64,000 nucleotides of DNA, taken from positions 148,958 to 212,957 of the forward strand of contig NZ_DATJCS010000039.1 of NCBI RefSeq assembly GCF_035497915.1. The letters are read 5' to 3'. Within the stretch, counting starts at the first letter, position 1, and every line of letters starts with the position of its first letter. Shown in pieces: positions 21,126 through 29,725 of this stretch. Origin of the DNA: Serpens sp035497915. Its GTDB lineage: Bacteria; Pseudomonadota; Gammaproteobacteria; Pseudomonadales; Pseudomonadaceae. A program made the position numbers and the translations under genes. Under the pieces are notes generated by a model. The model did not search any database. It worked only from the letters and a program-made list of their open reading frames with translations, and was not told the origin of the DNA.

Positions 21126-22787
21126 TCAATCCGTTCCTGGCAGGGTATAGAAGCTCCACCGCCGCTCGCCGTGCTTGACCAGCTTTTCAGCCGACACCAA
21201 GCGCTTGAGCAGTTGCCAGGCTTGATCCTCGGTAAGCCGGCACAGGTCCATGACCTCCGCCCGCTTGATCTGTCCATGCTGCTGCACGTAGCTCAACACC
21301 ATCTGCTCGTGCTGGATGGGGCTGAATCCGGCTTGTCGGGTGTAGGCAGCCTTATCGCCCACGGCCTGGTACAGGCTGGCTGACAGGGTGTAGCTGCGTG
21401 CTCGCGTGGCGCCGTGCGCTTCCACCAGGCCCGCCTCGGTCAGGGCTTCCAGGGTGCGCTTGGCACTGGTGGTGTCGCGCTGGATCTGTACCGCCAGCTC
21501 ATCCGCAGTGACCCGCTTGGTCGCGCGCAGGGCGGCCAGCGCAATCAGGCTGTCGATCGGCAGTTCGGCGTTGTGGGCGCGTTCGTGCTCGACCACCAGG
21601 CGGCGGAACTCCAGATCGGCCTCGGTGGTGGGCAGGCGCAGCACCACGCTCTGTGTGGTGGTGTTGCCATAGTCCGGTGCGGGCCGGCCGAACTTGAGCA
21701 TGCCGCGAAAGATCTTATCCACGCCGCGACCGGAGCGTTCGACCACGCCGATGCGCTTCATGGCATCGGCCAGCGCCGGGTTGCGCGGGCGCGGCTCGGT
21801 GACCAGCAGGTTGTCCAGGGTCACGCCATCGACCAGCCCGCCGGGGTTGCTGACCACCAGGGCATCGTCCTCCAGGCGCACATGCACCGCGCCACGGCCG
21901 TGATAGTCACGGTGAACCAGCGCATTGGCCACCGCTTCGCGGAACGCGCCCATGTCCACCTTGGGCACCGGCACGCGGAACAGCCCGACCTGCAGCTCTT
22001 CTTCCGGGTTGTAGGGCCGGAAGTTGGTTTCCAGCCAGTCCAGCGCCTTGAGCAGCGGGAAGCGGCGGAACTCGTTGAAACGCACCGCCTGCTGAGCCAT
22101 GACCTGGAAGGCGAATTCGTGGGTGGGCACCAGTTGGCGCAGCGAGGTTTCCCGGCCGACCAGCAGCAGGCCGGTGAGGGTCGGTACCCGCGAGCCGTCC
22201 GGCTGGCGGGCGGTCAGCAGCAGCGCGCCGTCCAGGGCTTCGTCGTCGAGCTCCAAGAGCACGCGGTCGCCGCCATATTGCTGCACGGCCTGACGCAGAC
22301 GCTCGCGCTCCAGCGGGTCGAGGTCGGCGAGGGTGGCGCCGGCCACCGGTTGGGCCGACACGTCGATCAGCCCGAAGCTGGAGGCGCGGCTGGTCCGCTC
22401 GTGGGGCAACATGGCCACGCACTCCGGGGTGCCATCGTGCTTGAGGCGGCGGCGCAGGTAGACCCCGCTGGTGGTGGCCACCTCGCCGTGCGCCTTGGGC
22501 ACGCGGATGCGCGCCACGGTTACATCGCCTAGCTCGACCGCCTCAGCTTGAATGCTTAACGACGGCGAGGTGCGCGCCGCCACCATTCCGGTCAGGCCTT
22601 CCAACAGGTGATGTTCGGCATGCACGCCGGTGGGCGTGCCGTCGTCCTCGACGCCCAGCCACAACTCGCCGCCCTCGGCGTTCGCCAGACAGACCAGTGC
22701 CTCGATCAACTCGCGGTCGGAGAGCTTCTTTACGTCGCTTTTGAATTCGACGGTAAGAGATTCGCGGGAGGGCAGGCGTTGGGGCAT
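21126..22787 (-). CDS. AlbA_2 (Schlafen-like) domain ATP-binding regulator embedded in R-M locus
   Basis: This 553-aa protein has an N-terminal AlbA_2/Schlafen-type domain (residues ~8-120; ESLTVEFKSD, ANAEGGELWLGVEDDG, GVYLRRR). A central HATPase_c_4 region follows (~270-370; FREAVANALVHRDYHGRGAV and VSNPGGL). The C-terminus holds one or two winged-helix segments (~400-550). Its start is 1 nt from the hsdS stop (tca at 22789-22791), so it is coupled to hsdS. Related proteins are annotated as transcriptional regulators or RNA/DNA-binding proteins and are frequent in type I R-M loci, with no settled role. It is well placed to control hsdR through the phased repeats immediately downstream of it. 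Confidence 0.85.
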   Translation of the reverse strand: MPQRLPSRESLTVEFKSDVKKLSDRELIEALVCLANAEGGELWLGVEDDGTPTGVHAEHHLLEGLTGMVAARTSPSLSIQAEAVELGDVTVARIRVPKAHGEVATTSGVYLRRRLKHDGTPECVAMLPHERTSRASSFGLIDVSAQPVAGATLADLDPLERERLRQAVQQYGGDRVLLELDDEALDGALLLTARQPDGSRVPTLTGLLLVGRETSLRQLVPTHEFAFQVMAQQAVRFNEFRRFPLLKALDWLETNFRPYNPEEELQVGLFRVPVPKVDMGAFREAVANALVHRDYHGRGAVHVRLEDDALVVSNPGGLVDGVTLDNLLVTEPRPRNPALADAMKRIGVVERSGRGVDKIFRGMLKFGRPAPDYGNTTTQSVVLRLPTTEADLEFRRLVVEHERAHNAELPIDSLIALAALRATKRVTADELAVQIQRDTTSAKRTLEALTEAGLVEAHGATRARSYTLSASLYQAVGDKAAYTRQAGFSPIQHEQMVLSYVQQHGQIKRAEVMDLCRLTEDQAWQLLKRLVSAEKLVKHGERRWSFYTLPGTD

Positions 22788-22788
22788 A

Positions 22789-24069
22789 TCAGGCTCCCGT
22801 TTGTGCAGCAGTCTGCTGTAGAGACTTCAGCAGCGGGGTGACGCGGACGCGGCCGGTTAGCAGGTCGTCCATAAGGCCGGCTTTGATCGCCCGCAGGACC
22901 TCTAGCTCCTGCAGCTCGCTTTGCAGTTGAGCATCTAGTGCCTTGGAGCGACACAGGATTACGCTCTGCTCATCAGGTTTCGGAATGGCAACTTTTAAGC
23001 CGGTAACGATTGCTGAGCTGATTTTCACCATGCTTTCAGACGTTCCAGATGCAGAACCCTGGATTTGCCGACGCACCTTGCTCGATTGCAAAACTAACTG
23101 CAGGAACTCGGCGCTGGTTTCCTCGGACGGCATCAGCCGCATCATTAAATCCGGATAAGTGCAAGGCGTACCAATATCGCGGTACACGCCCACAACGCCG
23201 ACCAGGTCCCTTGTATTTGCTCGGCTGATGAGAAGGTCACCATCATTGAGCAATGCCTTCTCCAGTCCTCTATCTCCGGCGGGTGCGAGCTTGAGCTGAG
23301 CTCCAAAGAAGCCCTCCTTCGTAAGGCACCCCAATCCGAGCATTTGAACACCTGTCCACTCTCCGGCCTCCTGAGGCGAATAACCGTTCTTAGGTTTCCC
23401 CATTAGCCAAGTCCCGAGCGATCCATAGCTCCATTCCCTCGGGATCCACCCTAACGGCGACTCCTTGTAGAGCTGTGGCGTTTCGCTTTGCGGCGGGCGC
23501 AGTTGGCCGTTGGGGTCGATGCCGCGGGTGAGTAGGTTATGCAGCAGGCCCTGCTTGACGGCCTTGAGCTTGTCGATCAGCGCCTCGGTTTCGCGGATGG
23601 CGGTATCGAGGGTGTCGAGGACTTGGGCGATCTTCCTCTGCTCACATTCATTGCCTGGTATTTCAACGGAAAACTCTCGAAGCTCTCCGCGCTTGATGTG
23701 TTTCATCGTGCTGCCATGCGTCCGCTTGCCCATTTCAGCAACAGATGCTTGCAGCACATGAAAAAGGAATGACCGATCAATCCCGGCAGCGGGCACAACT
23801 TTAAACAGATGCTGGTTCAGCCAAGCTGGACCGCCAGACCAACGCACGACCGCGAGTGTGCCGCTCCACGAAAAGATCAGATCACCTTCATCAATCCGGT
23901 AACTCTCCGGTAGCACACCAGGAAAGCAATCAACGATGCCTTGGCTGCCGGTGATTTGAGCTATTCGGATAATTGGCAGGCCATGCTCTGACCAATGCAG
24001 CTCATTGAACGCAAAGCCGTTCTCATAGTTCCCCAGCGAGGCAAGGCTGCGTTGTTGCCACTCAGACAT
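22789..24069 (-). CDS. hsdS: type I restriction enzyme specificity subunit
   Basis: This 426-aa DNA-recognition subunit has two target recognition domains joined by conserved helices. The first domain (~1-150) is followed by the helix EQRKIAQVLDTLDTAIRETEALIDKLKAVKQGLLHNLLTRG. The second (~205-370) starts at ESPLGWIPREWSYGSL and ends with another conserved helix (LDAQLQSELQELEVLRAIKAGL). It overlaps hsdM by 8 nt. Codon use looks slightly more AT-rich in the recognition domains than in neighbours, as is common for HsdS. Target sequence cannot be inferred from the protein alone. Confidence 0.95.
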   Translation of the reverse strand: MSEWQQRSLASLGNYENGFAFNELHWSEHGLPIIRIAQITGSQGIVDCFPGVLPESYRIDEGDLIFSWSGTLAVVRWSGGPAWLNQHLFKVVPAAGIDRSFLFHVLQASVAEMGKRTHGSTMKHIKRGELREFSVEIPGNECEQRKIAQVLDTLDTAIRETEALIDKLKAVKQGLLHNLLTRGIDPNGQLRPPQSETPQLYKESPLGWIPREWSYGSLGTWLMGKPKNGYSPQEAGEWTGVQMLGLGCLTKEGFFGAQLKLAPAGDRGLEKALLNDGDLLISRANTRDLVGVVGVYRDIGTPCTYPDLMMRLMPSEETSAEFLQLVLQSSKVRRQIQGSASGTSESMVKISSAIVTGLKVAIPKPDEQSVILCRSKALDAQLQSELQELEVLRAIKAGLMDDLLTGRVRVTPLLKSLQQTAAQTGA

Positions 24070-26557
24070 ACCCCAACCCCTTCAAGAACCCCTGCAACGC
24101 CACCGCCGCCGCATCGCGCTTTTGCTCGATCTCATTCAGCGTCACCCGGTACTTGTCCCACCAGTTCTCGAAGGCGGCGACGATCTGCTTGCGCTGGGCG
24201 GCGATATAACGCTCGAAGATGGCCTGCATATCATTGTGCAGGATGGTCAGCAGCAACTCGGCGGCCTGCTGCTCGTCCAGGCCATCGACGGCCTTGTTCA
24301 GGTGGCTGGCGAAATTTTCTTTCTTGGTCTTGAGCTGCTTCTTCACCTTGGTCAGCTCGGCCTTCCATTCCTTGAGTTGAGCCTCGTCGATGGGGGGTTC
24401 CTCGTCGCTGGCTTCCGCCTCGTCATCAGGCTCTTCGCCATTCTCGCCCTTGGCCGGGGTAGCGGCCTTGATCTGGCTCTCCAGTTCGGCCTTTTTCGCT
24501 TCCAGTTCGGCCAGGTCGGCGACGAAATCGCCGAGCAGGAACTTGACCAGCTTGTGCTCCAGCGGACTCTGTTTGCTGGCCTTGTCTTCCAGGGCGGTAA
24601 CGATGCTGGTGCGCCAGGCATCCATTACGCCCCGGCTGCCACGCGCCATCAGGCCGAGGAGGTCGAATTTGCTCTGGTACCAGAAGCCGGCCACGATGCC
24701 GCGCACCTGGAAGGGATCGAGTAGCCCGATGCGCTCCAGGGTCTGGCTGAAGCTGGCCAGCAGCTCGCCGCGCAGGTTGACCAGCGCGGCGCTGTTATCC
24801 ATTTGCCCGGCCAGGGCGGTGATGCGCGGGCTGTGTTCGCTCCACCAGGCCTCGAAGGCGGCGCGTATCGAGGCTTCCTTGCGCTGCAGGCCCGTGTTGC
24901 CTTCGATGGCTGGCTTGAGATCGGCGCGGCGGGTCAGCCCACTGCGGAAGTCTAAGTAGCGCTCGTCGCGGGGCTCGAACAGGTCCAGCGGATCAAGGCC
25001 GTGAGCGGCGAATAGCGCGGCCTTGGCCTGCACTTCAGATTTGGGCACGCCGCCGAGCAGGTGGGCGCGCACATCGTGCGGCTCGGGCGGCGGAGCGTTG
25101 TCCACGTAGCGGCGGATGTTCAGGTTGTAGTCGTTGTCGCGCAGGGTGGCGATGTCCACCACGTCACTCAGGCCGTCGATACAGTGGAATTCGTCGTAGG
25201 CGGTGGCGATCTTCTCGATGTGTTCGGGCAGCAGGAAGTTCTGCGCGCGGCCCTCGAAGTATTCGCGGTCGGCATTGATAAACAGCACCTTGCCCTGTCG
25301 CTCGGCCGGCTTGCCGCTGACCCGGTTGGCGCCGTTCTGCTTGTGCTGACGCAGGATCAGGATGCAGGCGGGAATACCGGTGCCATAGAACAGGTTGGCC
25401 GGCAGACCGATCACGACCTCGAGCAGGTCTTCCTCAATAATGCCGGCGCGGATGCTCTTTTCCTCGCCGCCCCGGAACAGCACGCCATGGGGCAGCACAG
25501 TGGCGACCAAGCCTTCATCGCGGGTGACTGCGAGCATGTGCTGCAGGAACATCAGATCGGCTTTCTTCGAGCCCAGCGGCACCTCGCCGAAACGGAAACG
25601 CTCCTCGCGGAACGTCGGGTTCCAGGCGAGGCTGCCGTCTGGGTTTTTCTCGGTATGCCCCCAGTTGATGGAGAACGGCGGGTTGGTGAGGATGCGGTCG
25701 AAGCGGCGCAGCTCGCCGCCCTCGATATGCCGCGGATCGGCCAGGGTGTCTTCGTTCTCCAGCCAGGCCGTGCTGATGCCGTGCAGCAGCATGTTCATCT
25801 TGGCAATCGACCAGACAGTGCCGTTGAACTCCTGGCCGAACAGGTTGGCCTTGCGGCCGTCCTCGCCGTGCTCGTCGATATATTCCTTGGCGGCAATCAG
25901 CATTCCGCCCGAGCCGCAGCACGGGTCGTAGATGTCGTGTTCGAGGCGCGGCTTGAGCAGGCGCACCATCAGGCGTACCACTGCGCGTGGCGTGTAGAAC
26001 TCGCCGCCCTTTTTGCCGGCAGAGTCGGCGAATTCGGCAATCAGGTACTCGTAGGCCGCACCCAGCAGATCGGGGAATTCGAAGTCGCTGTTACGCAGGC
26101 GTACTTCGCTGAAATGTGTGATGAGCTGGCGCAGCTTCTGGTCGGGAATCTTGCTCTGGCCGACCTTGCGGGTGAAGTCGATATGCTCCAGAACGCCGTC
26201 CAGGGAAGCGTTGTTGTCCTCGATTCCGCTCAGAGCTTTGTTCAGTAGGTTGCCAACGTTGACATGCGCTTCGTTGAGCAAATGTTTGAAGCGCGATTGG
26301 CTGGGTACCCAGAAGCTGCCGTCGCGCTTGTACCAGCGCGGGTTTTCCGCTGTGACAAAGGCCTCGGCTTTGCTCTTGCCAGCCTCCAACTCCTCGGCAA
26401 CCACCTGCTCATAGCGCTCTTCGAATACGTCGGAGCAGCGTTTGAGAAACAGCATGCCGAAGATGTATTCCTTGAACTCCGAGGCATCCATCTTGCCGCG
26501 CAGAATGTCGGCGGCCTTGAAAAGGTGGCGTTCCAGTTGTTGCAGTGTGAGGGGCAT
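24062..26557 (-). CDS. hsdM: type I DNA adenine methyltransferase with long C-terminal extension
   Basis: This modification subunit has HsdM_N (residues ~1-140; LFKAADILRGKMDASEFKEY), then an N6-adenine methylase core with the AdoMet loop DPCCGSGGML and catalytic NPPF (LTNPPFSINWG). ATG 26557 fits the family N-terminus and has AAGGGA upstream; the frame extends farther but reads as non-coding leader. At about 831 aa it is ~300 residues longer than classical HsdM. The extra C-terminus is charged and helical, with a predicted coiled coil around LEAKKAELESQIKAA and an acidic linker rich in E/D. It is the first gene of the cassette. Confidence 0.93.
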   Translation of the reverse strand: MPLTLQQLERHLFKAADILRGKMDASEFKEYIFGMLFLKRCSDVFEERYEQVVAEELEAGKSKAEAFVTAENPRWYKRDGSFWVPSQSRFKHLLNEAHVNVGNLLNKALSGIEDNNASLDGVLEHIDFTRKVGQSKIPDQKLRQLITHFSEVRLRNSDFEFPDLLGAAYEYLIAEFADSAGKKGGEFYTPRAVVRLMVRLLKPRLEHDIYDPCCGSGGMLIAAKEYIDEHGEDGRKANLFGQEFNGTVWSIAKMNMLLHGISTAWLENEDTLADPRHIEGGELRRFDRILTNPPFSINWGHTEKNPDGSLAWNPTFREERFRFGEVPLGSKKADLMFLQHMLAVTRDEGLVATVLPHGVLFRGGEEKSIRAGIIEEDLLEVVIGLPANLFYGTGIPACILILRQHKQNGANRVSGKPAERQGKVLFINADREYFEGRAQNFLLPEHIEKIATAYDEFHCIDGLSDVVDIATLRDNDYNLNIRRYVDNAPPPEPHDVRAHLLGGVPKSEVQAKAALFAAHGLDPLDLFEPRDERYLDFRSGLTRRADLKPAIEGNTGLQRKEASIRAAFEAWWSEHSPRITALAGQMDNSAALVNLRGELLASFSQTLERIGLLDPFQVRGIVAGFWYQSKFDLLGLMARGSRGVMDAWRTSIVTALEDKASKQSPLEHKLVKFLLGDFVADLAELEAKKAELESQIKAATPAKGENGEEPDDEAEASDEEPPIDEAQLKEWKAELTKVKKQLKTKKENFASHLNKAVDGLDEQQAAELLLTILHNDMQAIFERYIAAQRKQIVAAFENWWDKYRVTLNEIEQKRDAAAVALQGFLKGLGYV

Positions 26558-26652
26558 TGCGGAATCCCTTGTGGGCACCCGTCGCGGATGCCGGTCCTGG
26601 TGACATCGAAACAGCTCAATCTGTAACCAAAACGAGGCCAGAAAGCCATAAC

Positions 26653-26683
26653 AAAAAAGGCCCACCCGAAGGTGAGCCTTTTT
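26653..26683 (-). terminator. intrinsic terminator of tRNA-Thr
   Basis: Read on the reverse strand, GGCTCACC-ttcg-GGTGGGCC followed by six T forms a classic rho-independent terminator 9 nt beyond the tRNA 3' end. It separates the tRNA from the hsdM promoter region. Confidence 0.85.
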
Positions 26684-26691
26684 GATCTAGA

Positions 26692-26767
<76 letters not shown>

Positions 26768-26780
26768 GAAAACGTCGGGC

Positions 26781-26809
26781 ATTATACCGACCGGGGCGTG
26801 CGAGTAAAC
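26781..26809 (-). promoter_or_regulatory. promoter of tRNA-Thr
   Basis: On the reverse strand a perfect TATAAT lies at 26786-26781, with a poor -35 (TTTACT-like) about 16 nt upstream. Transcription would start about 7 nt before the tRNA 5' end. Confidence 0.6.
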
Positions 26810-27021
26810 CGCCGTGGTGTCGATGGGGTCACGGCTGGCGGGCCTTATGCACAAAGCGAATGAAATCCGCGCGGCACGCGCGGGATTTTGTGAAGCGTTC
26901 GGCCGAATTCGCAACTTATTGTTTTTATTGATTATTTCCTGGCTGTTCAGAAATGGATCAGCGCGGGCAGAGGCCCGTGCGGCGGGCTTTTGCGGGCCTT
27001 ACCCCAATGTCGTTCACAGAG

Positions 27022-28245
27022 TTATCCACAGATTCTGTGGGCATCGTTGCGCTCGGCCAGGAGTAGCAGATTGCGTGGCGTGAGCCGGTGTTCGCAGAAC
27101 TGGCCCAGTCGCACCCGGTAGCCCTGTTCTTCCAGAAACAGGGCCCGGTCGAGGACCAGCCAGAGCTCCAGCGGGCGGCGGAACAGGTTGCGCAGTAGCT
27201 CCAGGTTGCGCACTTCGGCCAGGCGTTGCCAGCCGGCGTGCTCCAGGGCGAGCCAGTCCTGTTCGCCCGGGTCGGGCAGTTGGCGTAGTTCGGCGAGGTC
27301 GCGGCAGTACTGGGCGAAGGGTTTGTCCAGCCAGTGGCTCGGCAGCGACGGGGTGGGCAGGTAGTCATCGCAGCCGCGCAGCTGGCGCTGCAGCAGGTCG
27401 AAGGACAGCCGGCGCGCCATGGACTGATCGCGCTGGCGGCGCACCCGGGCGCCGGCGGTGGCGGTTTCGCACAGGGGTAGGGCTAGGTCGTCGCGACTGA
27501 GCCGCAGCCGGGAATCGCGGGCCGCTGCCGACAGCGGCTGGTATTCGTCGGTGCCGATGCGGTTGTAGCAGCAGGGCGCCACGGCCAGGTGCGCGCAGCC
27601 GCGCTGGCTGGCCAGTTGCAGCAGGCGCACATGCAGGTCGCCGCAGGCATGCAGGGCCACCGGGCTGTGTTCGGGCGCTAGCTGCTGGGCGGCGTCGGCG
27701 GCGAGCACATCCTGTTGGATATACCGGGCCTCAAGCTGCTGGCGTTGGCTGAGCGCGGCGCCGGCTTCCACCAGCGCGGGATCGTATTCCAGGCAGGTCA
27801 GGTCGGCGCCGTCCTGGGCCAACAGGCGGCCGAGATGGCCCTTGCCCGAGCACCAGTCCAGCCAGTGGCGCGGCGGCTCGGCGAACTGCAGGCGTGAGGC
27901 GAAGGCGAGGATCTGCTGCCACTTGCGACCCGGCACGTCGACGCTCAGTCGCGCGGGCGGCTCCGCGCCCGGATGGTCCGGCAACTCATGCGCATGACCC
28001 AGTTCCCAGGCGGTGGCGGCCAGTTCCCGGAACGGCGCCGGTGCCTGCAGGCGCTCCGGCTGCGACTGGTCGGCGTCGGCCTGCTCCAGCGTGCGCGCGC
28101 GCAGCCACTGGGCCAGTTGCGGATGGTCCGCTTCCCAGGGCAGCTGCAGGTGGGTGAAGGGCTTGGGGCGCCAGAGCACCTGGTGGGCGGTCAGGAAGTC
28201 GTCCAGGGCCTGGAAGCGGGCGAGCAGGTCGGGGCCGGTGAGCAT
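27022..28245 (-). CDS. METTL25/RRNAD1-like SAM-dependent methyltransferase
   Basis: This 407-aa protein has a Rossmann methyltransferase core at about residues 130-270. DWCSGKGHLGRLLA is the AdoMet-binding loop, LEYDPALVEAGAAL the second motif, and HACGDLHVRLL followed by APCCYNRIG is typical of the Methyltransf_32 (METTL25-like) family, where a CC pair follows the catalytic region. The N- and C-terminal thirds are family-specific. Eukaryotic relatives have been linked to ribosome-related methylation; the bacterial substrate is unknown to me. It lies downstream of the amino-acid importer operon but separated by a hairpin (28263-28282). Confidence 0.75.
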   Translation of the reverse strand: MLTGPDLLARFQALDDFLTAHQVLWRPKPFTHLQLPWEADHPQLAQWLRARTLEQADADQSQPERLQAPAPFRELAATAWELGHAHELPDHPGAEPPARLSVDVPGRKWQQILAFASRLQFAEPPRHWLDWCSGKGHLGRLLAQDGADLTCLEYDPALVEAGAALSQRQQLEARYIQQDVLAADAAQQLAPEHSPVALHACGDLHVRLLQLASQRGCAHLAVAPCCYNRIGTDEYQPLSAAARDSRLRLSRDDLALPLCETATAGARVRRQRDQSMARRLSFDLLQRQLRGCDDYLPTPSLPSHWLDKPFAQYCRDLAELRQLPDPGEQDWLALEHAGWQRLAEVRNLELLRNLFRRPLELWLVLDRALFLEEQGYRVRLGQFCEHRLTPRNLLLLAERNDAHRICG

Positions 28246-28262
28246 GATGGGTCGAAAAGTCC

Positions 28263-28282
28263 TGCCCCTCGGGCGAGGGGCA
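28263..28282. terminator. hairpin between importer operon and methyltransferase gene
   Basis: TGCCCCT-cgggcg-AGGGGCA forms a 7-bp stem in the 48-nt gap, with only a short T-run on the reverse strand. It may attenuate read-through from the importer operon. Confidence 0.4.
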
Positions 28283-28293
28283 TGGGAAAAGTG

Positions 28294-28983
28294 TCAGCGT
28301 CCCTGGCAGGCGTCCACGCGCAGCCAGCGTTCCAGCAGCTTGAAGCCCTGGACCAGCAGGAAGGCGATGATCAGGTAGATCACCCCGGCGGCGAAGAAGA
28401 ACTCCACCGGCAGGTAGGTGCGCGCGATGATGGTGCGCGCCGCGCCGGTGAGCTCCACCAGGGTGATGGTGCTGGCCAGGGCGCTGGCCTTGAGCATCAG
28501 GATCACTTCGTTGCTGTAGGCCGGCAAGCCGATGCGGATGGCGCGCGGCAGGGTTACGTGCAACAGGGTCTGCGTGCGCGACATGCCCAGCGCGCGGGCC
28601 GCCTCCACTTCGCCGGGCGGCACCGCCTGGATGGCGCCACGGATGATCTCGGCGATGTAGGCGGCGGTGTGCAGCGTCATGGTGATGATGGCGCACCAGT
28701 AGGGGTCGCGCAGGTAGGGCCACAGCGCGCTCTGGCGCACCACCTCGAACTGCGCCATGCCGTAGTAGACGAGGAACAGCTGCACCAGCAGCGGGGTGCC
28801 GCGGAAGAAGAAGATGTAGGCGTAGGGCAGGGCGCGCACGTAGAGGTTCTGCGAGGCGCGGGCGACGCCCATCGGCAGGGCGAGGATCAGCCCGGCCAGC
28901 ACGGAAATGGCTACCAGCTGCAGGGTCAGCACGGCGCCGTCGAGCAGGCGCGGCAGGTATTGAACGATCACATCCCAGTTCAT
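28294..28983 (-). CDS. polar amino acid ABC importer permease (HisM type)
   Basis: This 229-aa inner-membrane permease belongs to the HEQRo/His-Glu-Gln-Arg-opine family. About five membrane segments are seen. The family signature GAIQAVPPGEVEAARALGMSRTQ, the EAA loop that contacts the ATPase, lies near residue 110, and FFFRGTPLLVQL is in the first third. Its start overlaps the preceding permease stop (28980-28983), and it is the last gene of the four-gene importer. Confidence 0.92.
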   Translation of the reverse strand: MNWDVIVQYLPRLLDGAVLTLQLVAISVLAGLILALPMGVARASQNLYVRALPYAYIFFFRGTPLLVQLFLVYYGMAQFEVVRQSALWPYLRDPYWCAIITMTLHTAAYIAEIIRGAIQAVPPGEVEAARALGMSRTQTLLHVTLPRAIRIGLPAYSNEVILMLKASALASTITLVELTGAARTIIARTYLPVEFFFAAGVIYLIIAFLLVQGFKLLERWLRVDACQGR

Positions 28984-29675
28984 GCCGCGCTCCTCACGAA
29001 GCCGCGGCTGGCGCGCCGCTCAAGGAAATGCAGGCCGATCATCGCGACGACGGTCAGGCCGAGATAGATCATGGCCGCCACCATGTAGAAGGTGAACGGC
29101 TCCTTGCTGGCGGTCACGGCGATCTGCGAGCGGCGCATCAGTTCTTCCAGGCCGATCACCGAAACCAGCGCGGTGTCCTTCATCAGGATCATGAACAGGT
29201 TGCCCAGGCCGGGCAGGGCGATCCGCCACATCTGCGGCAGGATCAGTCGCCAGAGGATGCGCGGGGCGGACATGCCCAGCGCCAGGCCGGCTTCACGGTG
29301 ACCCTTGGGGATGGCCAGGATGGCGCCGCGAAAGACTTCTGTGGCGTAGGCGCCGAAGCACAGACCCAGGGCGATGGTGCCGGCGGCGAAGGCGGACAGT
29401 TCCAGGCTTTCCATGCCGAGCAGGTCGGCCAGGCCGCGCATCAGGCTCACGGTGCCGTAGTAGATCAGCAGCACCCAGAGCAGCTCGGGCACGCCGCGCA
29501 CCAGGGTGGAATAGGTGCCACCCAGCCATTGCAGCGGCTTGAGCGGCGAAGTCTTGGCCAGCGCACCGAGCAGGCCGAGGACCAGGCCCAGGGCCAGGGA
29601 GGCCAGGGCGAGCTGGATGGTCATCAGCGTGCCGGCCAGCAGCGCCGGGCCGAATCCGTGGAGATCAGGAATCAT
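28980..29675 (-). CDS. polar amino acid ABC importer permease (HisQ type)
   Basis: This 231-aa permease pairs with the HisM-type gene. The EAA loop GAILAIPKGHREAGLALGMSAP and the early STLVRGVPELLWVLL are diagnostic for the family. Membrane segments are spread over the whole length. It follows the periplasmic binding-protein gene by 50 nt. Confidence 0.92.
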   Translation of the reverse strand: MIPDLHGFGPALLAGTLMTIQLALASLALGLVLGLLGALAKTSPLKPLQWLGGTYSTLVRGVPELLWVLLIYYGTVSLMRGLADLLGMESLELSAFAAGTIALGLCFGAYATEVFRGAILAIPKGHREAGLALGMSAPRILWRLILPQMWRIALPGLGNLFMILMKDTALVSVIGLEELMRRSQIAVTASKEPFTFYMVAAMIYLGLTVVAMIGLHFLERRASRGFVRSAA

Positions 29676-29725
29676 GGGGTAGGGCTAACGTGAGGCCGGC
29701 GCGCCCGAAGGCGCGCCGGGATCGA

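Noticed and set aside
27020..27045. chromosomal origin
   Set aside because: Only one DnaA box is present, with no dnaA, dnaN or rpmH gene nearby.
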